Assembly (NCBI GenBank): GCA_905182525.1
Contig: CAJJBV010000006.1
Coordinates: 79,843 to 143,842, forward strand
Length of the DNA: 64,000 bases
Source: Cryomorphaceae bacterium
GTDB taxonomy: Bacteria; Bacteroidota; Bacteroidia; Flavobacteriales_D; Parvicellaceae
Direction of reading: 5' to 3'
Shown: positions 28,311 through 37,220 of the stretch, one piece after another
Numbering within the stretch: the first letter of the stretch is position 1
Layout of the letters: every line of letters starts with the position of its first letter
The notes under the pieces: model-generated
What the model was told of the DNA's origin: nothing
Database searches by the model: none
Seen by the model: only the letters and a program-made list of their open reading frames with translations
Position numbers and translations under genes: made by a program

Positions 28311-29372
28311 ATGTTAATGACAATCTTAAAAAACGTTTATCAAAAAGATATTTTAATTCAATTAGGAATATTTCTATCATCAGTTACAAAGTATGATTCC
28401 TGGCCTGGTTATAAATGTGGTGTAAGTGAAACTGAATTTTCTAATTTTAAAAGTGCTATAAAAATAGCGTCCACCAAAAATTCATGGTTCTCTATAGATA
28501 TGATTAATAGATCACTTGAAATTTGGTCAAATAATTTATCACAGGTTAATTTAGATAAATGGATGTCTAATTATGATATTCCAGAAAAAATCAATAAAAA
28601 TGTTCTAATTATTTGTGCTGGAAATTTACCTTTGGTAGGCCTTCATGATATAATATGTTGTATTTCATTGGATTTAAATACACAAATTAAGCTTTCAAAA
28701 AATGATGACATTCTTATTCCAGCTATTCTAGAAGTTTTAGCTTTTTTTGACAATCAAATAAGCGATAAATTTAAGATTTTAGATAACAAGCCAGTAAATT
28801 TCAATACTGTTATTGCCACAGGAAGTAATAATAGTAATAGGTATTTTGATCATTACTTTGGAAACCACTCTCATATTTTTAGAAAAAACAGAACTTCTAT
28901 CGCAGTTATTGATCAATACACATCGGATCAAGAATTAAACAAACTATCGGATGATATCTTGCAATATTATGGATTAGGATGTAGATCAGTAACTAAATTA
29001 TTTATTCATGAAAGTTTTGATCTAAATAGAATATACCAATCTGTTTTCAACTATAAAAATTTAGCTAATCATAATAAGTACATGAATAATTATGATTACA
29101 ACAGATCAATATTTTTATTAGGAAAAAAATTGTTTTTTGACAATGGATTTTTAATTTTGAAAGAAGATAAAAGTTTGTTCTCGCCAATAAGTGTGGTTAA
29201 TTATGAGTTTTATTCCGATATAGAATTTCTAGAAAAAGAATTGCTAGATAAGAATAATGAAATTCAATGCAGAGTAGGGGTTGGAGGTATTTCTTTTGGA
29301 ACTGCCCAAAAACCAGACTTATGGGATTATGCAGATGGTGTAGACACAATTAATTTTTTAACAAAAATTTAA
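28311..29372 (+). CDS. LuxC-type acyl-CoA reductase
   Basis: About 353 residues of the LuxC/acyl-CoA reductase family, which reduces an acyl-CoA or acyl donor to an aldehyde with NADPH. Seen: NVLIICAGNLPLVGLHDIIC near residue 96-115 (nucleotide-binding), and YYGLGCRSVTKLFIHE near 221-236, whose Cys is the family's acyl-binding residue. The C-terminal RVGVGGISFGTAQKPDLWDYADGVDT is also family-like. ATG codons at 28311 and 28317 are likelier than the TTG at 28287 because the leader would otherwise enter the divergent ferredoxin promoter. There are no lux genes here, so the aldehyde serves metabolism, not light. Confidence 0.82.
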   Translation: MLMTILKNVYQKDILIQLGIFLSSVTKYDSWPGYKCGVSETEFSNFKSAIKIASTKNSWFSIDMINRSLEIWSNNLSQVNLDKWMSNYDIPEKINKNVLIICAGNLPLVGLHDIICCISLDLNTQIKLSKNDDILIPAILEVLAFFDNQISDKFKILDNKPVNFNTVIATGSNNSNRYFDHYFGNHSHIFRKNRTSIAVIDQYTSDQELNKLSDDILQYYGLGCRSVTKLFIHESFDLNRIYQSVFNYKNLANHNKYMNNYDYNRSIFLLGKKLFFDNGFLILKEDKSLFSPISVVNYEFYSDIEFLEKELLDKNNEIQCRVGVGGISFGTAQKPDLWDYADGVDTINFLTKI

Positions 29373-29418
29373 AAAAAGTAATAAAATATTTAATGTAATT
29401 TCATAAAAAAAATAAGAT

Positions 29419-30021
29419 ATGTCAACAATAACAAAAGAGATTCAGGATAGTATTTCGCCTGATAAAGCATTAGAAATGCTTAAAGAAGGAAATCAAAGAT
29501 TTTTAGATAAAAATGAACTGAAAAGAGATTTACATTTTCAAGTTAACATAACAAGCGAAGGACAATTCCCATACGCTGTAGTTCTTAGTTGTATTGACTC
29601 TAGAGTTCCAGTAGAACTAGTCTTTGACCAGGGTGTAGGAGATATTTTTAGCGCTAGAGTAGCAGGTAACATCATCAATGAAGATATTCTAGGATCTATA
29701 GAGTATGCTTGTGGAGTTGCTGGTTCAAAAGCTATTTTAGTTTTAGGACATACAAAGTGCGGTGCTGTAACATCTGCTTGTAAAGGGGTAGAGTTAGGTA
29801 ATATTACTGCTTTATTAAGTAAAGTTAAACCAGCTATTGCTGATGTTCAACAAAGGGATGGAGAAGTTAAAGTTGAAGAAGTTACTAAAGCAAATGTGTT
29901 TCAATCTATAAAAGAAATTAGAGAAAACAGTTCAATCTTAGCAGATTTAGAAAGAGATGGAAAGATTAAAATTGTTGGTGCTGTTTATCATGTTGAGGAC
30001 GGTCAAGTTTCATACTTATAG
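29419..30021 (+). CDS. Beta-class carbonic anhydrase
   Basis: A 200-residue beta carbonic anhydrase that interconverts CO2 and bicarbonate. Zinc ligands and the Asp-Arg dyad are in VLSCIDSRVPVE at about residues 55-66, and the His-x-x-Cys pair in VLGHTKCGAVTSAC at 109-122. No signal peptide is seen, so it is cytoplasmic and probably feeds bicarbonate to carboxylases such as the acyl-CoA carboxylase encoded in this window. It is 47 bases after the acyl-CoA reductase, same strand, with its own AT-rich leader. Confidence 0.9.
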   Translation: MSTITKEIQDSISPDKALEMLKEGNQRFLDKNELKRDLHFQVNITSEGQFPYAVVLSCIDSRVPVELVFDQGVGDIFSARVAGNIINEDILGSIEYACGVAGSKAILVLGHTKCGAVTSACKGVELGNITALLSKVKPAIADVQQRDGEVKVEEVTKANVFQSIKEIRENSSILADLERDGKIKIVGAVYHVEDGQVSYL

Positions 30022-30102
30022 TAATATCGTAAAATAATTTTTAATTTTATAAGACACTTTATTATTTCTTCACTCTAGAATTAAAAAATTTTGAAACCGT
30101 AC

Positions 30103-30609
30103 TTATTCTAAAAAAACTGAAATTTCATTTTTTGAAATTTCAACATTTATGTGTTCTTGAATTGTTGTTGAAAGTGTTAGACCCACCCAGTTGGCTTTAA
30201 TTGGGAAGTAACGGTGCCGTCTGTCAACTAAAACAACTGTGTTCATCTTGTTTATATCTTGTTTTAGAAGAAATGCTGCCGCATGCATTAAAGTTTTTCC
30301 AGAATTAAGAACATCATCGATTAATATTACTTTCTTGTTGTGTAGAGAGATTTCTGGATCCAATGAGATTTTACTTTTTAATGGATCTTTTTTATTGATT
30401 TTAAGTTCAATTAATTGAACATTTGTTTCATAGGAATTACTTTGTAGTAAAGAATTTATTTTTTTAGTTAGTAAAAAACCATTTTTACTTATTCCTACTA
30501 AAAAAAGTTCTTTTTCGTTGTGATATTCTTCAATAATTTGGAAAGCAATTCTTGCTAACTTATTATTTACATCATTATTATCTAATATTAATGAACCTAA
30601 TTTTTGCAT
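30103..30609 (-). CDS. Phosphoribosyltransferase (PyrR-like)
   Basis: A 168-residue type I PRTase. The PRPP-binding loop KVILIDDVLNSGKTLMHAAAFLL at about residues 92-114 carries the two acidic residues and the T/G-rich turn, followed by VVLVDRRHRYFPIKANWVGLTL. The latter segment (DRRHRxFPIxANxVG) is typical of PyrR-type bifunctional regulator/uracil PRTase. It is the last gene of a minus-strand run, four bases after the TonB receptor, an unusual neighbour. No PyrR-binding attenuator was seen here, so regulatory function is not supported. Confidence 0.8.
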   Translation of the reverse strand: MQKLGSLILDNNDVNNKLARIAFQIIEEYHNEKELFLVGISKNGFLLTKKINSLLQSNSYETNVQLIELKINKKDPLKSKISLDPEISLHNKKVILIDDVLNSGKTLMHAAAFLLKQDINKMNTVVLVDRRHRYFPIKANWVGLTLSTTIQEHINVEISKNEISVFLE

Positions 30610-30613
30610 AAAC

Positions 30614-32968
30614 TTAAAATCTTGCTACTAATTTAATATTTAATCGTCTAGATGTTAAAAAACTTGGAATAGAATATTGTCTTCCACTTGAATCTCTAAT
30701 CCAAGTATAGTTGGTTGTGTTAGAAATATCTAAAAGATTAAAAACTTCAAAAGAAATCCACATGGACTGGATTCCATTGAGTATAGATTTCTCTTTAAAT
30801 TTTGATTTGTCAGTTTTACTATTTATTAAATCTTTAGAAAAACCAATGTCTATTCTCTTATAAAAATTGGATCTTAATGTATCTGAATACCTTTGATTCC
30901 CAGGTGGGCCATAGGGAAGTCTTGATCCAAATAAAACATTGATATTAACTTTCATTGTACTCCATTTTACTTTTTCGGTGTCCCAGTCATTTGGCATTTG
31001 ATCTTGAAAAAACATAGAAAATGATACCCTTTGATCTGTTGGTCTTGGAATTAAACCAGGTTCATTTATAGTACTATCAGTGGCATTTTGATCTATTGTA
31101 AATCCAGGGATTATTTTTTCACCATTTGCATTAAAATAGGTGTAGTAAAAATCATTTATTAAGTTTTCTTTTGTCTGTAACCAACTTAAAGATGCGTAAG
31201 ATTGAATCCCTTTTACAAATTCGCCATTAATTTTTAAATCAATTCCTCTAGCAAATCCTTTAGCTAAATTCTCCCCATAATAGTTAACTCTAACATTTTC
31301 AATTTCATATGGTATAATATCATCTAATACTTTATAATAAATTTCAGTACCTGCTTTAAATTTCCTCTCCCACATTTTAAATATTAAATCTCCGCCTGCT
31401 ACAAAATGAATCGATTTTTGAGCTCTAATTAACGGGTTTAGTTCACCGTTTAAATTTCGTGCAGCTCTGTAAAAAGGAGGCTGGTAGTAAAAACCAGTAG
31501 CTAATTTTAAAGTCAAGTTTTTTCTAACTATTTTATCGTCTTCATATTTGAAAAATGCTGGTCTCCATTTAAAATTAATCCTTGGAGATAATACTGTCTG
31601 ATCATTATAGCTCCAATAATTAGCTCTTATTCCAACGGTAGCCGTAAAATAACTTGAACTTGAAAAAGTTGTATCAATAAATGTTAAACTATCATTTTTG
31701 TGTATAAAATGTGTCTTTTTTTCCTTATTGAATTTATATCTGTGCTGAGCAAAACCTGTAATTCTAGAGGAACTAATTTCATTAGTCGCTTTTATAAATT
31801 TACTTAACTCGAGTTCTTGATATTGGATATTACTAGGGTTTTGATATCCAATGCTATCCAACGGCCTAGGTGAATTAAATCTAGAAGAATCTAAATAATT
31901 CCATTCTTTAATTTTATTTTGAACCTGTTCACCTTGTAATTTTATTCCCCAAGATGTTTTTTGATTATTATTAACGAAATCTCCTGTATGGTAAAAATTT
32001 AATACGTTTGCTTTTAGCTGATTTCGTCCATGATTTAGAAAAGATCCAACTCCTCTGTTATAAGCAACACTTCCATATTGATCGCTTCCTAAATCTCTTT
32101 CAAGTTCATCTAATCTATACTCTCCTAATAAATCAAAATATTCAGTTTCATCTGTGTTAAATGTTGATATAAAATAATTTAGTGAAAGGTTTTCGTTTTT
32201 TCGATGTTTTAAAGAAATAGCACCCATATATGTTCTATATTGAGTATTTTCTTGTCCTTCGTAATAAACAGTAAATCTAAGAGCCTCGTTAATATTCCCA
32301 AAATTAGTTTCTCTATTTTCAGGCCTAACCGAAAATAGATTATTGGCAGTATTTCCAAATATGGATAGTTTTAAATTTTCATTAAGATTGAAATTTATTA
32401 GACCTTGAATATCCATAAACTGAGGTTGATATTCTCCCTTTGTATCCAATGTCCCTAATAAGTATGCATTTGATCTATATCTAAACCCAAAATTATAATT
32501 AATAAGTGAATTTGGTCTATCACCAAATTGTAATTGTGCACCTAGAAGGCTTGTAGAAAAATTAGCCTCAAATTCAACAGGCTCTCTGTAGCTAATGTCC
32601 AAAACACTAGAAAGTTTGTCACCATATTTTGCATCAAAACCACCTGCTGAAAAAACTATATTTTCAACCATTGAGGGATTTATAAAACTTAATCCTTCTT
32701 GTTGTCCAGATCTTGCTAAAAAAGGTCTATATACTTCAATTCCATTTACATAAATTAAATTCTCATCAAAATTACCACCTCTAACACTAAAGCCACTCGA
32801 TAGTTCATTATTTTGTCTAACGCCATATCCTACGGAAGAAAGTAAGCCTTCAATATTTCCACTTGGTAAAGCAATATTAGAGGCATTTATATTTGGTAAT
32901 ATTTCTGTTGGAGAACTTCCAGGGTCTTTATACTCAACTTCTAATGTTTTTAAGACTTTATTCTTCAT
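30614..32968 (-). CDS. TonB-dependent receptor, plug and barrel part
   Basis: A 784-residue outer-membrane protein lacking its own signal. The plug domain is recognisable: NIEGLLSSVGYGVRQNNELSSGFSVRGGNFDENLIYVNGIEVYRPF at residues 33-85, then NPSMVENIVFSAGGFDAKYGDKLSS. The long barrel follows and ends in the typical SRRLNIKLVARF with a terminal Phe. It begins by a four-base ATGA overlap inside the 32965-33264 ORF, which carries the signal peptide and a CarbopepD_reg domain. Known TonB receptors of this group have both parts in one chain of about 880 residues; the combined span is one base short of frame, so a deleted base near 32966 is the likely cause. Substrate unknown. Confidence 0.85.
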   Translation of the reverse strand: MKNKVLKTLEVEYKDPGSSPTEILPNINASNIALPSGNIEGLLSSVGYGVRQNNELSSGFSVRGGNFDENLIYVNGIEVYRPFLARSGQQEGLSFINPSMVENIVFSAGGFDAKYGDKLSSVLDISYREPVEFEANFSTSLLGAQLQFGDRPNSLINYNFGFRYRSNAYLLGTLDTKGEYQPQFMDIQGLINFNLNENLKLSIFGNTANNLFSVRPENRETNFGNINEALRFTVYYEGQENTQYRTYMGAISLKHRKNENLSLNYFISTFNTDETEYFDLLGEYRLDELERDLGSDQYGSVAYNRGVGSFLNHGRNQLKANVLNFYHTGDFVNNNQKTSWGIKLQGEQVQNKIKEWNYLDSSRFNSPRPLDSIGYQNPSNIQYQELELSKFIKATNEISSSRITGFAQHRYKFNKEKKTHFIHKNDSLTFIDTTFSSSSYFTATVGIRANYWSYNDQTVLSPRINFKWRPAFFKYEDDKIVRKNLTLKLATGFYYQPPFYRAARNLNGELNPLIRAQKSIHFVAGGDLIFKMWERKFKAGTEIYYKVLDDIIPYEIENVRVNYYGENLAKGFARGIDLKINGEFVKGIQSYASLSWLQTKENLINDFYYTYFNANGEKIIPGFTIDQNATDSTINEPGLIPRPTDQRVSFSMFFQDQMPNDWDTEKVKWSTMKVNINVLFGSRLPYGPPGNQRYSDTLRSNFYKRIDIGFSKDLINSKTDKSKFKEKSILNGIQSMWISFEVFNLLDISNTTNYTWIRDSSGRQYSIPSFLTSRRLNIKLVARF

Positions 32969-33264
32969 TTTAATTTAATAACTGTATCTTTTTTAGGATT
33001 TACTGACTTTGATATTTTTTTATAATTAACATGAGTTATTTCAAGTGTAACTTTACTTTGATCTTCTATAGTAACTCTAAATTCACCCTTTTCATTTGAG
33101 ACTGTTCCTGATTTTAAATTTAAAACTTTGATGTTGGCATTGCTAATAGGTAATCCATTATTGTTTTTTATTTCTCCTTTTAAAAAAAAATTATCCTGAC
33201 CTGAAATAATTGGTGCAAAAAGAATCATTACAAATAATAAATGGTATTTTTTTAATAAAATCAT
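32965..33264 (-). CDS. Signal peptide and CarbopepD-like N-terminus of the TonB receptor
   Basis: 99 codons: a signal peptide (KKYHLLFVMILFAPIISGQ) followed by one carboxypeptidase-regulatory-like beta-sandwich: FFLKGEIKNNNGLPISNANIKVLN, GTVSNEKGEFRVTIED, VTLEITHVNYKKIS, ending DTVIKLK. This is the usual first domain of Bacteroidota TonB receptors, which supports reading it as the N-terminal part of the 30614-32968 protein. The boundary contains an A-rich run, where a one-base indel is likely. If the sequence is right, the barrel would have no secretion signal and would not work. Confidence 0.75.
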   Translation of the reverse strand: MILLKKYHLLFVMILFAPIISGQDNFFLKGEIKNNNGLPISNANIKVLNLKSGTVSNEKGEFRVTIEDQSKVTLEITHVNYKKISKSVNPKKDTVIKLK

Positions 33265-33776
33265 TTATTACTTTTAAAATCTCCTCTTTTCCAAGCTTTA
33301 ATAAATTGTGCCCAAGCAAAAGGATTTAATAGACTGTTTGGTGCATATTGGCCTGCATAATATAGTTTGTTCTGGATTTGTTGTTGTTGCCATTTAAAAT
33401 TCATTGCTCCATCCATAGGGGTAAATTCCATTCTTTCATTAAGTTTTTCTCTTGCAAGGTTATTCATTGCCCTTTTGTAATCGTCGTTAGGTATTGGTGT
33501 TTCTACAAAAGCTTTTGCAAATTGTTCTTTTGATGGCCACGGATATATAACGAAGGTTTCTAGCATTATAGTATCTTGGTACATTACATGTATCAATGAA
33601 TATTTATTAGTGGTAAGAGTGTCAGGAATTGTAAAACTTGACTTTTTATATCCAACACTACTAAAAATAATAGTATCAGATTTTTTAGCTACAAAAGAAA
33701 AATATCCAAAATAGTCTGAAATAGTACCACGCTTAGTTACTTTATCAATAATACTACAATATGGAACAGGTTGCAT
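33261..33776 (-). CDS. Carboxypeptidase-like regulatory domain protein
   Basis: At least 171 residues. KVTKRGTISDYFGYFSFVAKKSDTIIFSSVGYKKS is a CarbopepD_reg_2 sandwich, followed by VMYQDTIMLETFVIYPWPSKEQFAKAF, a conserved stretch of such stand-alone Bacteroidota envelope proteins, and a Gln/Trp-rich helix (FKWQQQQIQNKLYY). The frame is open well upstream of the ATG at 33776, with FSGVVISEDSMQPVPYCSI and a signal-like run (FFKIYVLILILFGN), yet has no ATG there; either a rare start or an indel near 33900 hides it. Overlaps the TonB receptor start by four bases, so the two are cotranscribed and may be partners. Confidence 0.7.
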   Translation of the reverse strand: MQPVPYCSIIDKVTKRGTISDYFGYFSFVAKKSDTIIFSSVGYKKSSFTIPDTLTTNKYSLIHVMYQDTIMLETFVIYPWPSKEQFAKAFVETPIPNDDYKRAMNNLAREKLNERMEFTPMDGAMNFKWQQQQIQNKLYYAGQYAPNSLLNPFAWAQFIKAWKRGDFKSNK

Positions 33777-33929
33777 ACTATCCTCGGAAATAACTACTCC
33801 ACTGAATTGAATAAATTCTTCATTATTTTGTGATTTAATTTTAAATGTATTACCAAATAATATTAGAATTAAGACATATATTTTGAAAAAGACTTTAATT
33901 TGAATTCGTTTATTAAAATTAATAATTCT

Positions 33930-34667
33930 TTAGGTACTAAAAATTAAAATACCAGTTATTATACCCGCAGAAATGGTAATAATATTTTTAACCTTCCCCT
34001 TAGATTGATGATGATCCTCAAAAATTAATAATGTAGTAATATGAAGAAGCATTCCACATGATATAGCCAATAAATTTGTAGACCAATTTCTGAAATAATC
34101 CAGATTAATTATGTATTCGCCAAAATAAACTCCCAGTGGAGAGGATAGAGCAAATATTATAAGTAACGTAAACTTCTTAGTGAAATTTAATTTTATACTA
34201 TTTAGAAATATAATGAGTACAGCTGCAATTGGAAGTTTATGAATTAGAATAGTTGATAAATATATCCAAGAAAAAGAATTCCCATTTTCAATAAATGAGT
34301 GGTTATGACCAACTTCTTCAAAAGTATTTATGGGCATTCCTTCAATAAATGAGTGAATGGATAGTCCTATAAAAATTACAATTAATTCTTTAGTTGAAAT
34401 TTCACCATGAAGGTGAACATGACCATGTTCAATCCCCTTTGATAATAATTCAAGTAGTATTTGAATAATAAATCCTGCTAATAGATAATACCCTAATTGG
34501 TTGTTCTCTACTGAAAAAAGTTCAGGCAAAACATGAGTACATAGAAGAGTAAGTACTAAAGCAACACTAAATGATATAATTATAGGTTTATATTTTTCAA
34601 TTTTTTTATATAAAATTTCTGTAATGACCCCAACAGTTAAGACACTAAAAAACAATACTTCAATCAT
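33930..34667 (-). CDS. ZIP family metal transporter
   Basis: A 245-residue membrane protein with about eight helices. The ZIP metal-site helices are seen: IGLSIHSFIEGMPIN at about residues 103-117 and STILIHKLPIAAVLI at about 137-151, with a His-rich cytoplasmic loop EHGHVHLHGE between helices three and four (about residues 78-87). ZIP proteins bring zinc, iron or manganese into the cytoplasm; which metal cannot be told. It overlaps the methyltransferase stop by four bases (start codon at 34667), so the two are translationally coupled. Confidence 0.85.
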   Translation of the reverse strand: MIEVLFFSVLTVGVITEILYKKIEKYKPIIISFSVALVLTLLCTHVLPELFSVENNQLGYYLLAGFIIQILLELLSKGIEHGHVHLHGEISTKELIVIFIGLSIHSFIEGMPINTFEEVGHNHSFIENGNSFSWIYLSTILIHKLPIAAVLIIFLNSIKLNFTKKFTLLIIFALSSPLGVYFGEYIINLDYFRNWSTNLLAISCGMLLHITTLLIFEDHHQSKGKVKNIITISAGIITGILIFST

Positions 34668-35407
34668 GTGTTTATTTTTTTTGCCAGCAAAATTAATCTA
34701 TTACTATTTAAATTGTATGGATTCATATAATAATCTCCAAATGTTTCAATAATTTTAAATCCAGTAGCTTTAAACATGGTCTTAAAATCTTCAAGTCCAA
34801 AAAGTTGAACTTTTTCAGAAAAGTTAAATTTTAATTCCCCATCAGAAACAATTATTTCCTTAGTTATAAAGTCTCCAACTATTTTTTTTGTTATTTCAAA
34901 TTTTATTTGATCAATTATTTTAATTTCTTTAAGTTCACTATTTGATGTTTTTATTTTCTCAGCATTTAAAAAATCAATCAAAATCAAACCGTTTTTCTTT
35001 AAGTGATTATGGCATGACTTTAAAACTCTTATATTGTCATTTCTATTATCAAAATACCCGAAACTGGTAAAGAGATTAAATATATATCCATAGATGTTTT
35101 TAGTTTTAAAACCTCTCATATCGGATAAATAAAAACTTAGATTATTTTTTTTGTTTTTATTGGCTATTCTAATATTTTCATTAGAAATATCTAATCCATC
35201 AACTTCATGGAAATACTTGCTTAAACTTACAGAATGACGTCCATTTCCACAGCCTAAATCTAGAACTTTATCATCCAATTTAAGAGATAATTTAGAAACA
35301 ATAAATTTGATAAATTCGTTGGCTTCAACCTCGTTTCTATCGCTGTAAAGTATATGGTAATATTTAGAGTTGAACCAATTAATAAACCAATCGTTTGCTT
35401 TTTTCAT
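34664..35407 (-). CDS. Class I SAM-dependent methyltransferase
   Basis: About 247 residues. The SAM-binding motif I is DKVLDLGCGNGRHSVSLSKYF near residue 50, followed by VDGLDISNENIRIANKN and FYLSDMRGFK. The N-terminus NDWFINWFNSKYYHILYSDRNEVEA is conserved in a Bacteroidota group of methyltransferases of unknown substrate. I prefer the ATG at 35407 to the upstream one at 35488, since family members start here. First gene of a run that continues into the ZIP transporter with a four-base overlap. Confidence 0.8.
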   Translation of the reverse strand: MKKANDWFINWFNSKYYHILYSDRNEVEANEFIKFIVSKLSLKLDDKVLDLGCGNGRHSVSLSKYFHEVDGLDISNENIRIANKNKKNNLSFYLSDMRGFKTKNIYGYIFNLFTSFGYFDNRNDNIRVLKSCHNHLKKNGLILIDFLNAEKIKTSNSELKEIKIIDQIKFEITKKIVGDFITKEIIVSDGELKFNFSEKVQLFGLEDFKTMFKATGFKIIETFGDYYMNPYNLNSNRLILLAKKINT

Positions 35408-35514
35408 TTTTTCAGTACAATTATCTTTAGTAAATCTAATACATAATTTATTTTTATAAGCTTTTATTATTTTTGTTTTTACTTTCAACTATTTGTTATA
35501 TTTGTTAGTGTAAT

Positions 35515-36075
35515 ATGAGAACTACTACATTTGATTTATATAATTTAATGGAGCGTGATAACGTTTTATTAGCATTTAAGGGTACTGTAACCTCAGATCT
35601 TTTATCCTCTGTATTTCATATTATGGAAACTAAAATGGATGATTTAAATGATTCTCCTGCCACTAAAAAGAAAGTTTTTAATGTTTTAGTAGAATGCTTA
35701 CAGAATTTATATCATCATATCGATGATTTTGACAATGACAATACTGTTTATGATGACACAATTGATAAGAAGTCAGCAATATTTAGTATCAGTAGAAATG
35801 AGGAATATTACAATATCATAACAGGTAATTTCATATACCCTAGAAATGTTGTTGAAATTACAAATAAAATTAATCATATTAATTCCTTAGATAGAGATCA
35901 ATTAAAGGCCTATTATAAAGAAGTTTTAGGAAATGGAAAGTTAAGTGCTAAAGGCGGAGGAGGTTTAGGCTTAATTGATATTGCAAAAAAATCCAGAAAT
36001 AAGTTAGAGTACAGTTTTAAAGAAATTGATGATGATTATTCATTTTTTACTTTAATTGTTAAAATTTTAAAATAA
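35515..36075 (+). CDS. SiaB family protein kinase
   Basis: A 186-residue protein of the DUF6272/SiaB family: an N-terminal MRTTTFDLYNLMERDNVLLAFKGTVTSDLLSSV, helix VFNVLVECLQNLYHHI with the kinase N-box-like Glu-Asn pattern, and the glycine-rich ATP lid LSAKGGGGLGLIDIAKKS at about 144-161. In Pseudomonas aeruginosa SiaB phosphorylates SiaC, which then no longer activates the SiaD diguanylate cyclase. Here it is followed within six bases by the SiaC-like gene. No SiaA (PP2C phosphatase) or SiaD gene is in the window. Divergent from the methyltransferase. Confidence 0.82.
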   Translation: MRTTTFDLYNLMERDNVLLAFKGTVTSDLLSSVFHIMETKMDDLNDSPATKKKVFNVLVECLQNLYHHIDDFDNDNTVYDDTIDKKSAIFSISRNEEYYNIITGNFIYPRNVVEITNKINHINSLDRDQLKAYYKEVLGNGKLSAKGGGGLGLIDIAKKSRNKLEYSFKEIDDDYSFFTLIVKILK

Positions 36076-36080
36076 AAGTT

Positions 36081-36455
36081 ATGGAAAATTTAAAACACGA
36101 AGGTTCTTCAAAAACACCAGAAGTAGATTTTAATTCATCAGGTGAATTACTACTTAAAGGAAGATCAATTCCAGAAAATTCAATTGAGTTTTACAAGCCG
36201 TTAATAGAATGGTTAGAAGCATATGCTGAGTCTCCAAGCTCTACTACTGTTTTGAGTGTTCAGCTAGAATACTTTAACACAAGTTCATCTAAATGTATTT
36301 TAGATGTTTTCAAGAAGTTAGAAGCAGTTTCAGGAAGTGAAATTTCAATTAAATGGCACTATGAAGAAGACGATGAAGACATGTTAGAGGCAGGAGAAGA
36401 TTATGATGCTATAATTGATTTACCGTTCGAAATGATTGAAGTCGAAGAAATTTAA
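36081..36455 (+). CDS. SiaC family regulatory phosphoprotein (DUF1987)
   Basis: A 124-residue DUF1987 protein: TPEVDFNSSGELLLKGRSIPENSIEFYKPLIEWLEAY, then VQLEYFNTSSSKCILDVFKKLEA and IKWHYEEDDEDMLEAGEDY. The YFNTSSSK segment corresponds to the region phosphorylated in P. aeruginosa SiaC, as I recall. It switches by phosphorylation from the SiaB kinase encoded just upstream. The output in this organism is not visible. It ends with a terminator at 36477-36504. Confidence 0.82.
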   Translation: MENLKHEGSSKTPEVDFNSSGELLLKGRSIPENSIEFYKPLIEWLEAYAESPSSTTVLSVQLEYFNTSSSKCILDVFKKLEAVSGSEISIKWHYEEDDEDMLEAGEDYDAIIDLPFEMIEVEEI

Positions 36456-36476
36456 CATTTAAAACCATCTAATTTT

Positions 36477-36504
36477 AAGGCTGTCTATCGACAGCTTTTT
36501 TTTT
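36477..36504 (+). terminator. Rho-independent terminator after siaB-siaC
   Basis: A 6-bp G-C-rich stem (GCTGTC/GACAGC, 4-base loop) extended by A-T pairs, then nine T. It ends the siaB-siaC transcript just before cmk at 36510. Confidence 0.85.
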
Positions 36505-36509
36505 ATCAA

Positions 36510-37220
36510 ATGAAAAATACTGTAATCACTATTGATGGACATTCTGGTTGTGGTAAAAGCACTTTAGCTAAATCATTAGCTAAAAAATTGAACTTCTTAT
36601 ACATTGATACTGGGGCAATGTACAGAGCAATTTCGTTATTTTTTTTAGAATCAGATTTTATTTTAAAAAATGGTAATCTTAGAAACGATTATATTTCCTC
36701 TATGTCTTCTCTTAATATAGATTTTTCAGAACCCAATGAAAATGGTGAAAGCTTTGTAAGGCTAAATGGTAAAAATGTAGAAGATAAAATTAGAAGTATT
36801 GAAATATCAAATTTGGTTAGTCATATTAGTAAAAATTCTTTAGTAAGAAAAAAAATGGTTTCTATCCAACAGTCTTATGAACCAAAAAGTAATTTGATAA
36901 TGGATGGAAGAGATATTGGTTCTGTAGTATTTCCCAATGCAGATATTAAATTTTGGGTAACTGCTTCTGCTAAAAAAAGAGCTCATCGTAGATGGCTAGA
37001 ATACAAACTAAATGGGGATGATATTTCTATTGAAAAAGTAATTGAAAATATAAACTTTAGGGATCATAATGATGAAACAAGAAAAGTAAGTCCTTTGATT
37101 AGACCAAAAGATTCAATAGAAATTGACAATACTAATTTGAATATTGATCAAACTTTTGAACTCGTATTTAATCATGTTCAAAATCATCTTAACAAAGGAA
37201 TTGGAAAGAATATTAATTGA
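36510..37220 (+). CDS. cmk: Cytidylate kinase
   Basis: A 236-residue (d)CMP kinase. P-loop TIDGHSGCGKSTLAKSLAKKL at residues 6-26, FLYIDTGAMYRAISLFFL about 29-46, the CMP/ATP site DGRDIGSVVFPNADIKFWV about 133-151, and the lid region RRWLEYKLNGDDISIEKVIENI and RDHNDETRKVSPLIRP. The product makes CDP/dCDP for nucleic acid synthesis. Its end overlaps truA by about 20-46 bases, depending on the truA start chosen. Confidence 0.92.
   Translation: MKNTVITIDGHSGCGKSTLAKSLAKKLNFLYIDTGAMYRAISLFFLESDFILKNGNLRNDYISSMSSLNIDFSEPNENGESFVRLNGKNVEDKIRSIEISNLVSHISKNSLVRKKMVSIQQSYEPKSNLIMDGRDIGSVVFPNADIKFWVTASAKKRAHRRWLEYKLNGDDISIEKVIENINFRDHNDETRKVSPLIRPKDSIEIDNTNLNIDQTFELVFNHVQNHLNKGIGKNIN

Noticed and set aside
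28311..29372. Bioluminescence operon because of the LuxC-type gene
   Set aside because: No luxA/B/D/E-type genes are nearby; LuxC-like acyl-CoA reductases are common in dark bacteria.
30103..30609. PyrR-type attenuation of a pyrimidine operon
   Set aside because: No pyr genes or binding-loop attenuator are in the neighbourhood; only the enzyme fold is supported.
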